A DNA stretch of 41,803 nucleotides from Erythrobacteraceae bacterium (GTDB lineage: Bacteria; Pseudomonadota; Alphaproteobacteria; Sphingomonadales; Sphingomonadaceae), in NCBI GenBank assembly GCA_024642545.1, contig JAHEAW010000006.1:1-41803 (forward strand). The letters are read 5' to 3'. The notes beneath the pieces were generated by a model that did not search any database, was not told where the DNA came from, and was given only the letters and a program-made list of their open reading frames with translations. Shown here in pieces: positions 1 through 8,337 of this stretch; the first letter of the stretch is position 1; every line of letters starts with the position of its first letter. The translations under genes and the position numbers were made by a program.

Positions 1-502
1 GCATCGTCTTCATGAAGCTGACCGCCATGAACGCCGGATCACCGCGCTTGACCGCATCAAACCGGTCGATTGCATCAATGAAGAAGGCGGCGCGGCGATT
101 CCACCCGGCCAACCCTTCCAACCCCATGCCCCCCAGCACCAGCCTGCAAGGCGCCGCACCGCCAATCACCGCCCGCACCGATGTGCGCGAACCAAGCGAA
201 AACCCGACCAGATCATAATCCTCAAGCCCAAGGGCGGTGATCAGCGCTAGCGTATCGCGCGCCAGAACATCAGGCGGATAGCTGGCGCTGTCATGCGGTT
301 TGTCGCTCGCCCCGTGGGCACGCAGATCAGGCATAATCACGTGAAAGCCCGCCGCAGCCAGCTTCGCGGAATGGCCAAAACGCACCCAGTTCATCTCCGC
401 GGTGGAAAACAGGCCGTGAAGCAACAGCACGGGCCGTCCGCTGCCCATTTCATGCACCGCCAGTTCAACTCCGTCGAAAGAGGCGATGCGTTGCGTAGTC
501 AT
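1..502 (-). CDS. alpha/beta hydrolase (partial, C-terminus outside window)
   Basis: Reading the minus strand from an ATG at 502 gives about 167 uninterrupted residues that run off the left edge. An HG oxyanion-hole motif (LLLHGLF) lies near residues 27-32. A nucleophile elbow GFSLGS puts the likely catalytic serine at about residue 102, and PDLRAHG near 59-64 is typical of the fold. No signal peptide is seen, so it is probably cytoplasmic. The catalytic Asp and His would lie in the missing part. The gene points away from the marR-emrAB operon and shares its upstream region with it (503-655). The exact substrate cannot be read from the sequence; haloalkane dehalogenase, esterase or lactonase relatives are all possible. 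Confidence 0.85.
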   Translation of the reverse strand, partial: MTTQRIASFDGVELAVHEMGSGRPVLLLHGLFSTAEMNWVRFGHSAKLAAAGFHVIMPDLRAHGASDKPHDSASYPPDVLARDTLALITALGLEDYDLVGFSLGSRTSVRAVIGGAAPCRLVLGGMGLEGLAGWNRRAAFFIDAIDRFDAVKRGDPAFMAVSFMKTM

Positions 503-616
503 TGGTGGATTTTCGATGGAACCACTCCAGCGTTGAAGAATTGCACGCCACATACGCGAAACCTTCGCTCTGGCAAAATGCGCACTGGCGAAATGGTGCA
601 GTGCAAAAAGAATCAC

Positions 617-645
617 TTGAATTTAATAAGCAGGCTTATTATAAT
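617..645 (+). promoter_or_regulatory. predicted sigma70-type promoter of the marR-emrAB operon
   Basis: A TTGAAT hexamer at 617-622 and a consensus TATAAT at 640-645 are separated by exactly 17 bp. This is the most canonical promoter in the window. The start of transcription would fall near 651-653, only a few bases before the marR ATG at 656, so the mRNA could be leaderless or nearly so. The spacer holds the palindrome listed separately. This is a prediction from sequence alone. Confidence 0.7.
624..641. promoter_or_regulatory. perfect palindrome between -35 and -10: likely MarR operator
   Basis: TAATAAGCAGGCTTATTA has 8-bp arms with a central AG. It fills the promoter spacer and touches the -10 box. 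MarR-family dimers typically bind 16-20 bp AT-rich palindromes overlapping their own promoter, so binding here would block RNA polymerase and give autorepression of marR-emrAB. The site also lies upstream of the divergent hydrolase gene, which could be co-regulated. Confidence 0.65.
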
Positions 646-655
646 CATCCTTGCT

Positions 656-1099
656 ATGGACAATATTGCTTATCTCATTTCGGACAATGCGCGCCAGCTG
701 CGCCGCGTTTTTGACGAGCGCGTGCGCGAATTGGGGGTCACGGGTCCGCAAGCGCGGCTGCTGTTGATTCTCAATCGGGATGGCGGGCAGCGACAGGGCT
801 TTTACGCCGACAAGCTGGATGTCGAACCGATCACCTTGTGCCGCATGGTTGACCGGCTGGAAGAAGCTGGGCTGGTCGAACGTAGCCGGGATCCCGATGA
901 TCGCCGCGCATGGAAATTGCTTCTGACCCGCCAGGCAACCGAAAAATTGGTGCGTCTGCGGGGATATGTCGATGACCTTGTTGATGAAATTCTGGTTGGA
1001 ATATCTGCCAATGAACGGTCCGATTTTATGCGTATGTTGAAAACAGTGGGTGAAAATATTGCTGCCGGGCGTGATTTCAAGGAGGCCGCACATGGCTGA
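656..1099 (+). CDS. MarR-family transcriptional regulator
   Basis: This 147-residue protein has the winged helix-turn-helix layout of MarR repressors. The recognition region spans about residues 48-72 (ADKLDVEPITLCRMVDRLEE). It is followed by the wing with the signature DPDDRRAWKLLLT at about 79-91, and flanked by dimerisation helices at both ends. The open frame continues upstream to 293, but ATG 656 was chosen because the protein then has the family length and the frame upstream overlaps the opposite-strand hydrolase. The 3' end overlaps emrA by 8 bp, so the two are translated together. By context it is a repressor of the efflux genes, released when a lipophilic or phenolic ligand binds; the ligand is unknown. 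Confidence 0.9.
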   Translation: MDNIAYLISDNARQLRRVFDERVRELGVTGPQARLLLILNRDGGQRQGFYADKLDVEPITLCRMVDRLEEAGLVERSRDPDDRRAWKLLLTRQATEKLVRLRGYVDDLVDEILVGISANERSDFMRMLKTVGENIAAGRDFKEAAHG

Positions 1100-2195
1100 A
1101 GCTGATCCTGTAATCCCGATGGATGATCTCAAAAATTCGTCCAGTGCCGCTGTGGAAACGGATGACGCATTGGCGGAAAGCACGGCCCCGCGCCGCAAAT
1201 GGCAACGAATTGCGCTGATGGCGCTTCTACCGCTGCTGCTGCTGATTGGCGGGGGCATTTATTACCTCAGCCTGCAGGGTAAGGTTTCGACCGACAATGC
1301 CTATCTGCAGCAGGACAAAGTATCGATCAGCGCAGAAGTTGGCGGCCGGATTGTCGCGGTCAACGCTGATGATGGTGACAGCGTCAAGGCCGGCGACGTG
1401 CTATTCCAGATCGACCCAGCCCCATATCAGTTGCAGGTCCAGCAGGCCAAGGCAGCTTTGGCCGCTGCACAGGCGAATGTGACTGCGCTGGCCAATGACA
1501 GCGCGCTGTCGGGCGCTGACAGTTCCGCGGCGCGCGAACAGATTGCGTTCGCGCAGTCCACGCTTGAGCGGCAGCAAGCGCTGTGGAAGCGCGGGTTTAC
1601 CACCAAGGCAGATTTTGACGCAGCCCGGCATGACGTCGCGCAGGCGCAAGAAAATCTGCGGGCGGCGCAGGCCCGTGCCGCTGCCGCCCGCGCTAAACTT
1701 GCCACAGGGGCAGCAGTGCCCGGGGAAAACCCGCAAGTCGCAGCCGCAAGGGCGCAACTGGCGACGGCCGAACTCAACCTTGCCCGAACAACCGTGCGCG
1801 CGCCGAATTCAGGCAGGATCGCAGAAGCAAGCCGGGCGGAAGTGGGCCAGCAGGTCATTTCGGGCCTGCCAGTCATGACACTGGTCGACAGCGATGACAG
1901 CTATCTGGTGGCAAACTACAAGGAAACCGATTTGGCCGATATGAAAGTTGGCCAGCCAGCTGAAATTCGGCTCGATGCCTATCCTGGCCTCAAGCTTAAA
2001 GGGCATGTCTATTCGATAGGTGCGGGCACCGGCTCTGAATTCTCGGTCCTACCGGCCCAGAACGCCACCGGCAACTGGGTCAAGGTGACCCAACGTGTAC
2101 CAGTGCGGATCGCGATCGACACCAAAAGCCCGCGCATGCTGATTGCCGGCCTATCGAGCGAAGTGACCGTATTTACGGACGGAAAGACGCACTGA
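1092..2195 (+). CDS. emrA: EmrA/HlyD-family membrane fusion protein of a multidrug efflux pump
   Basis: This is a periplasmic adaptor of 367 residues. A single transmembrane anchor lies at about residues 40-60. The split biotinyl-lipoyl segment around 78-112 (ISAEVGGRIVAVNADDGDSVKAGD) is followed by an Ala/Gln-rich alpha-hairpin coiled coil (about 113-225). The beta-barrel half resumes with TTVRAPNSGRIAEA. EmrA proteins link the EmrB inner-membrane pump to a TolC-type outer-membrane channel; no tolC-like gene is present here. ATG 1092 was chosen because AAGGAGG ends seven bases before it. Translation is coupled to marR by overlap, and emrB follows after 4 bp. Confidence 0.92.
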   Translation: MAEADPVIPMDDLKNSSSAAVETDDALAESTAPRRKWQRIALMALLPLLLLIGGGIYYLSLQGKVSTDNAYLQQDKVSISAEVGGRIVAVNADDGDSVKAGDVLFQIDPAPYQLQVQQAKAALAAAQANVTALANDSALSGADSSAAREQIAFAQSTLERQQALWKRGFTTKADFDAARHDVAQAQENLRAAQARAAAARAKLATGAAVPGENPQVAAARAQLATAELNLARTTVRAPNSGRIAEASRAEVGQQVISGLPVMTLVDSDDSYLVANYKETDLADMKVGQPAEIRLDAYPGLKLKGHVYSIGAGTGSEFSVLPAQNATGNWVKVTQRVPVRIAIDTKSPRMLIAGLSSEVTVFTDGKTH

Positions 2196-2199
2196 TCTG

Positions 2200-3786
2200 A
2201 TGGCAAGCGCCGCACGCCCTGCCCGGCCGGGGACGATTGTTCCTCCCGCTGATCCAGCGGACGAACCGCTGCTACCGGTCGAAAATCACATGCTGCTGAT
2301 TGTCGGCATCATGGCCGCATCTTTGCTACAGATTCTCGATACCACCATCGCCAATGTGGCGATCCCGCATATGCAGCCCTCGCTGGGGGCAACGGCAGAT
2401 ACTGTCACATGGGTGCTGACCAGCTACATTATCGCCTCGGCGGTCGCCATGCCGATTACTGGCTGGCTGGCAGACCGGATTGGTGCGCGGCGGCTGTTCA
2501 TCACCTCTGTGGCGGGGTTCATCATCGCCTCGATGATGTGCGGTGCGGCGCAGAATCTCGGCGAAATGGTGATCTTCCGCGCGATGCAAGGGGTCGCCGG
2601 GGCCTTCATCGCGCCGCTCAGCCAAAGCTTCATGCTCGATACCACCAAGCCGAGCCGCCACCCGCAGATGATGGCGCTGTGGGGTATGGGGATCATGATC
2701 GGGCCGATTCTGGGGCCGGTCATAGGCGGCTGGTTAACCGAATCCGCCAGCTGGCGCTGGGTATTCTATGTCAACATGCCGGTCGGCGCGCTGGCGCTGA
2801 GCATCCTGATTGCAAACTTGCCGCACCGCGATCTGCGCAAACGCCGCTTCGACCTGTTCGGCTTTGCCGCGATTGCTGTTGCGCTCACGTCTTTTCAGAT
2901 GTTGCTTGACCGGGGGCAACAGGTTGACTGGCTCGCATCGGGCGAGATCTGGCTCTATCTGTTCCTGATGATTTCGGGTGCATGGCTGGCAGTGATTCAT
3001 CTGGCGACTGCGAAGAACCCCCTGTTCGATACCGAATTGTTCAAAGACCGCAATTTCGCCATTGCGCTGTTCTTCATGATTGCAATCGGCGTGATCATGT
3101 TCGCGACTATGGCACTGCTGCCGCCGATGCTGCAAAATCTGTTCAATTACAGCGTAATTGATACAGGCCTGGTGCTGATGCCGCGCGGGATTGGCGTTCT
3201 TATCAGCATGCAGATGGCCGGCTTGCTGATGCGCAAAGGTGTCGATTCGCGGCCAGTGGTCGCTTCAGGCTTTTTGATCACGACCATATCCCTGTGGCAA
3301 ATGTCACATTGGTCGCTCGCTGCTGACTATCGCACGATTGTTATCTCGGGCCTGACGCAAGGCCTGGGTATGGGGCTGGTGTTTATCCCGCTCAACGTCA
3401 GCGCCTTTGCGACACTGAAAGCGCAGTTGCGAACCGATGGATCAAGCCTGCTGAACCTGTTCCGTTCCGTCGGCGCCTCCGCAGGCATTTCACTGATGTC
3501 AGTCATGCTTGCGCGCAACCTGCAGACGTCCCATTCAAACCTTGGCAGCCATATCAGCTCAAACACCAGCTCGATTATTGACGTGACCACAATCGACCGG
3601 TTTCAGGCCATCGGAGATATTGCGCTCAAGCTGGTCGATGTGGAAGTCAACCGGCAGGCGGCGATGATCGCCTATATCGATGATTTCTATCTGATGATGT
3701 GGATGACCATGGCAGCGATTCCGATGGCGTTCCTGATGCGGCGCAACAAGCGTGCCGGCCCGCCGCCGCCAGTCTCGGATCACTGA
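2200..3786 (+). CDS. emrB: EmrB/QacA-type (DHA2) MFS multidrug transporter
   Basis: The 528-residue protein is rich in hydrophobic segments, consistent with the 14-helix DHA2 drug:H+ antiporters. The first-helix motif LDTTIANVAIP is at about 46-56. MFS motif A, GWLADRIGARRLF, is at 88-100, and the motif C region GMGIMIGPILGPVIGG is near 164-180. It pumps drugs from the inner membrane into the EmrA channel. It is the last gene of the marR-emrA-emrB operon. Its stop overlaps the 3' end of the opposite-strand HCCA-isomerase-like gene by 7 bp, leaving no space for a separate terminator. Confidence 0.93.
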   Translation: MASAARPARPGTIVPPADPADEPLLPVENHMLLIVGIMAASLLQILDTTIANVAIPHMQPSLGATADTVTWVLTSYIIASAVAMPITGWLADRIGARRLFITSVAGFIIASMMCGAAQNLGEMVIFRAMQGVAGAFIAPLSQSFMLDTTKPSRHPQMMALWGMGIMIGPILGPVIGGWLTESASWRWVFYVNMPVGALALSILIANLPHRDLRKRRFDLFGFAAIAVALTSFQMLLDRGQQVDWLASGEIWLYLFLMISGAWLAVIHLATAKNPLFDTELFKDRNFAIALFFMIAIGVIMFATMALLPPMLQNLFNYSVIDTGLVLMPRGIGVLISMQMAGLLMRKGVDSRPVVASGFLITTISLWQMSHWSLAADYRTIVISGLTQGLGMGLVFIPLNVSAFATLKAQLRTDGSSLLNLFRSVGASAGISLMSVMLARNLQTSHSNLGSHISSNTSSIIDVTTIDRFQAIGDIALKLVDVEVNRQAAMIAYIDDFYLMMWMTMAAIPMAFLMRRNKRAGPPPPVSDH

Positions 3787-4442
3787 GGCGCGGTTTCGCG
3801 CTCTGCCAGACCCTTGTCATTCATCCGCCACAGCACCATTTCGATTCGGTCCTGTCCAAAAAACGGCTCACTTTCGAACACCAGCGTTGGCACGCCCCAA
3901 TGGCCGGCATCTTCCAGCGCTTGCTGATTGGCGGTTATTTCGGCGTCGAGCACCTCTGGCTCTGCCTTGGCTTCGGCGAGGAGGTCGTCCCAATCCAGCC
4001 CAGCGCGCGCGGCAGCCCCGGCAAGGTGTTCCCCGCTGTCCCAGCCCTGCGTGCCGCCCCAGATCAGCTGCGCCGCTTCATCGGCAAATTGCAGGCCTTT
4101 GCCGTGCCGCGCAGCAGCCTGCCCCAGCCGGGTGAGTTTGAAGATATAGGGCTGCTCGTCGGCAATTTTCCGGGTCGCCATATCCTGAACGATTGGGTCC
4201 GGCCGCGGCGGTGCAAAGGGTATGCCGTGAAACTGCGCCACGCGGATCATATCGCGGAATGTATAGCCCAGCCAGTTGGGGTGATTGCGCTCGAAAAAAT
4301 CGGGCTGCCGGATCGCCAGCGGATAGACCGGGCGCAGCGCGATCTCCACATCGAACATCTCCGCCAGTGCGCGGTATCGGCCAATCGCCAGATAGGAATA
4401 GGGCGAACGGAAGCTGAAATAGAGGTCGGCTTGCAAAGTCAT
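3780..4442 (-). CDS. 2-hydroxychromene-2-carboxylate isomerase-like protein (DsbA/kappa-GST fold)
   Basis: These 220 residues begin with a thioredoxin-type strand and the motif FSFRSPYSYLA (about 9-19). Ser-Pro-Tyr replaces the CxxC of DsbA, as in NahD-type HCCA isomerases and kappa-class GSTs, where the serine activates glutathione. A helical insertion follows, and WGVPTLVFE near 182-190 supplies the cis-proline loop. A glutathione-dependent isomerase or transferase is therefore likely. No aromatic-degradation genes are next to it, so the substrate is open. It lies 31 bp downstream of asd on the same strand and is probably co-transcribed with it. Its 3' end overlaps emrB tail to tail. Confidence 0.85.
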   Translation of the reverse strand: MTLQADLYFSFRSPYSYLAIGRYRALAEMFDVEIALRPVYPLAIRQPDFFERNHPNWLGYTFRDMIRVAQFHGIPFAPPRPDPIVQDMATRKIADEQPYIFKLTRLGQAAARHGKGLQFADEAAQLIWGGTQGWDSGEHLAGAAARAGLDWDDLLAEAKAEPEVLDAEITANQQALEDAGHWGVPTLVFESEPFFGQDRIEMVLWRMNDKGLAERETAPQ

Positions 4443-4473
4443 GCGGGCTTTGTGCCGCAGCGCGCGGCCAGCG

Positions 4474-5499
4474 TCACCCCTTTTTCAAGTGACGCCGCCC
4501 AAGCAGCTCTGCGATCTGCACCGCATTGAGTGCGGCGCCTTTGCGCAGATTGTCGCTCACGCACCACAATGTCAGGCCGTTTTCTACGGTCGGGTCTTCG
4601 CGCACGCGGCTGACATAAGTGGCGCTGTCGCCAGCACATTCGACCGGGGTGACATAGCCTTCATCCTCGCGCTTATCGACCAGCATGATGCCCGGCGCCT
4701 CGCGCAGAATATCTTGTGCCGCTTCGGCAGAAAGTTCGTTTTCAAACTCGATATTGACCGCTTCACTATGGCCGACAAATACCGGCACCCGCACGCAAGT
4801 TGCCGTGAGTTTTATCTTCGGATCGAGGATCTTCTTGGTTTCGACCACCATCTTCCATTCTTCCTTGGTCGAACCATCATCGAGGAAAACATCGATATGC
4901 GGGATCACGTTGAAAGCGATCTGCTTGGTGAATTTGCGCGGCTCCACACTGTCGCCGACAAAAATCGCGCGGCTTTGTTCGAACAATTCGTCCATTCCGG
5001 CTTTGCCTGCGCCGGACACTGATTGATAAGTGCTGACCACCACGCGTTTGATGGTCGCTGCATCATGCAGCGGCTTGAGCGTCACGACCAATTGTGCGGT
5101 CGAGCAATTGGGGTTGGCAATGATGTTCTTCTTTGCGTAGCCGTCAATCGCATCGGGGTTCACCTCTGGCACGATCAGCGGCACATCCGGGTCCATCCGG
5201 TACAGCGAGCTATTGTCGATCACCACGCAGCCTGTAGCGGCAGCTTTGGGGGCGTAAACCTTGGCCGCGTCGGAACCAGCCGCAAACAGGGCAATATCCC
5301 AGCCCGCAAAATCAAAATGCTCGATATTCTTGCATTTGAGCATTTTGCCGGTGTCGCCAAACTCCACTTCGGTGCCGTGCGAGCGTGCACTGGCAACCGC
5401 CGCGATTTCCTCAATCGGAAATTCGCGTTCGGCAAGAATCGCCATCATTTCGCGCCCGACATTCCCTGTCGCACCGACCACGACCACCCGATAACCCAT
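4474..5499 (-). CDS. asd: aspartate-semialdehyde dehydrogenase
   Basis: Asd converts aspartyl phosphate to aspartate semialdehyde with NADPH, feeding lysine/diaminopimelate, threonine and methionine synthesis. The protein has 341 residues, the normal length. The Rossmann motif VVGATGNVGREMM is at 7-19. The catalytic cysteine is Cys132 in ANPNCSTAQL, and His244 in VPVFVGHSEA is the expected acid/base. The N-terminal ATG at 5499 starts directly at the Rossmann strand. A short open gap (5500-5608) with a palindrome separates it from the upstream peptidase gene. Confidence 0.96.
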   Translation of the reverse strand: MGYRVVVVGATGNVGREMMAILAEREFPIEEIAAVASARSHGTEVEFGDTGKMLKCKNIEHFDFAGWDIALFAAGSDAAKVYAPKAAATGCVVIDNSSLYRMDPDVPLIVPEVNPDAIDGYAKKNIIANPNCSTAQLVVTLKPLHDAATIKRVVVSTYQSVSGAGKAGMDELFEQSRAIFVGDSVEPRKFTKQIAFNVIPHIDVFLDDGSTKEEWKMVVETKKILDPKIKLTATCVRVPVFVGHSEAVNIEFENELSAEAAQDILREAPGIMLVDKREDEGYVTPVECAGDSATYVSRVREDPTVENGLTLWCVSDNLRKGAALNAVQIAELLGRRHLKKG

Positions 5500-5565
5500 T
5501 CTTCAACTCCAAAAATTCTGTGAGGCCGCACTAAGCCGCGCGCCGCCCATCGCAATGCAATTCCG

Positions 5566-5581
5566 ATTTAGCCAGCTAAAT
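5566..5581. promoter_or_regulatory. perfect 16-bp palindrome upstream of asd
   Basis: ATTTAGC-CA-GCTAAAT has 7-bp arms and lies 67 bp upstream of the asd start, between asd and the end of the peptidase gene. Its form is that of a dimeric regulator site. Its AGC-N2-GCT core is shared with the MarR-promoter palindrome at 624-641. Without a U-run beside it, a terminator is unlikely. Function is not established. Confidence 0.4.
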
Positions 5582-5608
5582 ACCTATTCACCTCGCCTTA
5601 TTGGCCCG

Positions 5609-7849
5609 TCATTCCGGCGGGGTTACGCCATGTTCTTTGAGGAAAGCGAAGATGGTATTCCACAAATGGGGGCTGATCTTCTCTCCCGCAACCCGGTGGG
5701 TGTAACCAGGATACAGCATCATTTCGAACGGCACCGCATCACCTTGCAGCTTGGCGATCAGCGCGGTGCTGTTTTCGAACACCACATTATCATCCGCCAT
5801 ACCGTGGATCAGAAGCAGCGGATCAGTGATTTTGTCTGCATCGGGTATCGCGCTGGCTTTGTCATACGCCTGCACAACCTGACGCGGATCGCCCATGTAC
5901 CGTTCAGTGTAATGGGTATCGTAAAGTTCCCATTTCGTGACCGGCGCACCGGAAATGCCAGCGGCATAAAGGCCCGGATCGGCTTCAAGCATTTTCAACG
6001 TCATATAGCCGCCATAGGACCAGCCGTAGACTGCGATTTTTGCCGGATCGACGAAATCCAGTGTCTTCAGATATTCCGCACCCGATTTCTGATCACGTAC
6101 TTCCACTCCGCCCATTGCGCGGTAGATCGGCTGTTCAAACGCAACGCCGCGATTGTCTGATCCGCGATTGTCGATTTCGAACCAAATGTATCCCTTGTCG
6201 ACCACGGCCTGCGCCAAAGCGCCGGTCCAGGTATTCGCCACCACTTGCACGTGCGGTCCGCCATAGTGACTGAAGAATACGGGATAGCGTTTGCCCGGCT
6301 CCATTTCAGGTGTGATCATTGAATAATGCAGGTCAGTCTTGCCATCATCAGCCTTGATCGACCCGTAAGTCGGCATCCGGTGGCTGGCCACATAGGGCGC
6401 GTAAGGATGATTGGCGTCCAGCTTGTTTTCCTCGATCCATGCAAGGCGTTTCCCACTTGCATCGGCGATATAGTTCTGGAGCGGCTGATCCGGCGCATTG
6501 CGCGTGACCAGCATTGTGCGGCCATTGTCATCCATACTGGCAGAGTTGAAATAGTCTGCCTCACTCAGCTGCCTGATGTGGCCCGGCGTCTTGAGATCAA
6601 GCGCATAAATCTGACTTTGCAGGACTCCGTCCTTGTTGCCGGTGAAAGTGACCTGCCCTGATTTCTGGTCGACACCAACAAGTTTGGTCACCACCCAATC
6701 ACCCTTGGTCAGCTGGGTCCATTTCCCGCCGGCGAAGCGATAGAGGTGGCCGAAACCATCGCGCTCTGACCACCAGATCAGGCTGCCATCATCGAGAAAT
6801 TTGTAATTATTGGAGAGGTTTATCCAATAATTCGCCGCAGCTTTCTCGGTAAAAATTACGGTTGATTTGCCAGTCAACGGATCGACTTTCAGCATATCAA
6901 GCACACTCTGGTCTCGGTTCTGGCGCTGAACATAAATCGTTTTGCCGTCAGGGGCCCAATCGACCCGCGCCAGATAAATATCCTCGTTGCTGCCCAGATC
7001 GACCTGCACCCTGTCGCCGCCGTCGGGATCCATCACAAACAGCTGGACTATCGCGTTGTTGGTGCCCGCTGCGGGATAGCTTTGTTCGTACACTTTGGTG
7101 CCCGTTGCGCCGATGGCTGCGCGAGTGACGATCCCGACCGGCGTTTCATCAGTGCGCTGGACCACAATGCGTTTTTCATCGGGTGACCACCAGAAACCGG
7201 TAAGCCGATTCATTTCTTCTTGCGCGACAAATTCCGCCTCGCCCCAGCGGATTGCTTTGCCTTCCTGCGGTGTGATCGGCACAGCGCCTGTGCCGGCGCC
7301 ATCATTTACCGGGCCAATCCATAATTGCCGGTCACGCACGAAGGAAACATACGCACCCTTGGGGCTGAGCGCTGGGTTCAGTTCGCTTTCTTCGGTATCT
7401 GTTAGCCGGGTTATTTTCCCGTCGAGCCCGGCCAGGTAAAGATCACCGTCAAGCGGTACCAGGATTGATTTGCCGTCGTGTGCCCACTGATAGGATATGA
7501 TGCCGGTCAGCCCGCCAACGCGGGCCCGTTCGCGCTGCATCTTTTCATCTTCGGACAATGCACGACCTGACCCGATCTTTTTGCTGTCGACCAGCATCGT
7601 CCATTCGCCGCGATCGCGATCATAGCCCCACAAGTCATAGCGTTCCTTGTCATCTGGACGGTTGCGCAGCAACGTCAGATAACGCCCGTCAGGCGACAAC
7701 ATTGCCGCGCGCGGACTTGGGCCGTTGAGGTCCGGACTTGCGAAAACACGCTCGAAACTGAGAACCTGCGGTTTCGTCATGGTCGTTTCCTGCGCGTGCA
7801 GCGGCTGGGCGATGAAACAAGCGGCAACAGCGGCGAGCAACAGGCGCAT
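5609..7849 (-). CDS. secreted S9-family prolyl peptidase (dipeptidyl-peptidase IV type)
   Basis: This is a 746-residue protein with an N-terminal Sec signal peptide (MRLLLAAVAACFIAQPLHAQ), hence periplasmic. The middle carries repeated beta-propeller blades with WAPDG/WSPDEK-like motifs, as in DPP-IV. The C-terminal alpha/beta-hydrolase domain has GWSYGGYM (Ser about 611), HGMADDNV (Asp about 686) and YPGYTHR (His about 718) as the catalytic triad. A propeller EE motif (AQEEMNRLTGFWWSPDE) matches the substrate-amine-binding glutamates of DPP-IV. It should clip X-Pro dipeptides from oligopeptide N-termini. It appears monocistronic, between the asd gene and the rplS terminator. Confidence 0.93.
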   Translation of the reverse strand: MRLLLAAVAACFIAQPLHAQETTMTKPQVLSFERVFASPDLNGPSPRAAMLSPDGRYLTLLRNRPDDKERYDLWGYDRDRGEWTMLVDSKKIGSGRALSEDEKMQRERARVGGLTGIISYQWAHDGKSILVPLDGDLYLAGLDGKITRLTDTEESELNPALSPKGAYVSFVRDRQLWIGPVNDGAGTGAVPITPQEGKAIRWGEAEFVAQEEMNRLTGFWWSPDEKRIVVQRTDETPVGIVTRAAIGATGTKVYEQSYPAAGTNNAIVQLFVMDPDGGDRVQVDLGSNEDIYLARVDWAPDGKTIYVQRQNRDQSVLDMLKVDPLTGKSTVIFTEKAAANYWINLSNNYKFLDDGSLIWWSERDGFGHLYRFAGGKWTQLTKGDWVVTKLVGVDQKSGQVTFTGNKDGVLQSQIYALDLKTPGHIRQLSEADYFNSASMDDNGRTMLVTRNAPDQPLQNYIADASGKRLAWIEENKLDANHPYAPYVASHRMPTYGSIKADDGKTDLHYSMITPEMEPGKRYPVFFSHYGGPHVQVVANTWTGALAQAVVDKGYIWFEIDNRGSDNRGVAFEQPIYRAMGGVEVRDQKSGAEYLKTLDFVDPAKIAVYGWSYGGYMTLKMLEADPGLYAAGISGAPVTKWELYDTHYTERYMGDPRQVVQAYDKASAIPDADKITDPLLLIHGMADDNVVFENSTALIAKLQGDAVPFEMMLYPGYTHRVAGEKISPHLWNTIFAFLKEHGVTPPE

Positions 7850-7907
7850 AACAAATCAAATCCTCCCGAAATTCTTGCCCGATACCTAGCGGCACGTGCG
7901 CCCAGCG

Positions 7908-7946
7908 CAAAGAAAAAGGGCACTACGGCCTTGCCGCAGCGCCCTT
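7908..7946 (-). terminator. rho-independent terminator after rplS
   Basis: On the minus strand a 14-bp stem (7933-7946 with 7916-7929, two G-U pairs) with a 3-nt loop is followed by a U-rich run, TTTTTCTTT. It lies 23 bp past the rplS stop and closes the ffh-rpsP-rimM-trmD-rplS operon. Confidence 0.9.
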
Positions 7947-7968
7947 CTCTATCTCGCTTGCGCAAGAC

Positions 7969-8337
7969 TTACGCCTTGGCGGCGTAGTCCCGCCGTTCTG
8001 CGATACGCGCACGCTTGCCGGTGCGGCCGCGCAGATAATACAGCTTGGCGCGGCGCACGACGCCGCGGCGGACCACGGTGATGCTGTCCACGATCGGCGC
8101 ATAGAGCGGGAAGACGCGTTCCACCCCTTCGCCGAAGCTCATTTTGCGCACCGTGAAATTGCTGCCCATGCCGCGGTTGGAGCGGGCAATGCACACGCCT
8201 TCGAACATCTGGATACGCTCACGCGTGCCTTCGACAACTTTCACGCCGACACGAACAGTGTCACCTGCGCGGAAAGCCGGTATTTCCTTCGCAGCCTTGG
8301 CAATTTCCTCGGCTTCGATCTGCTGAATCAGGTTCAT
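7969..8337 (-). CDS. rplS: 50S ribosomal protein L19
   Basis: The 122 residues match bacterial L19 throughout. The N-terminal region is [12 protein letters not shown], and the SH3-like core has [32 protein letters not shown] and [13 protein letters not shown]. The basic end is [22 protein letters not shown]19 sits at the 30S/50S interface. Its ATG overlaps the trmD stop (ATGA), so translation is coupled, and it is the last gene of the operon before a strong terminator. Confidence 0.97.
   Translation of the reverse strand: MNLIQQIEAEEIAKAAKEIPAFRAGDTVRVGVKVVEGTRERIQMFEGVCIARSNRGMGSNFTVRKMSFGEGVERVFPLYAPIVDSITVVRRGVVRRAKLYYLRGRTGKRARIAERRDYAAKA

Noticed and set aside
293-655. 121-codon extension of the marR frame
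   Set aside because: It overlaps the opposite-strand hydrolase gene and runs through the predicted promoter; the family length fits ATG 656.
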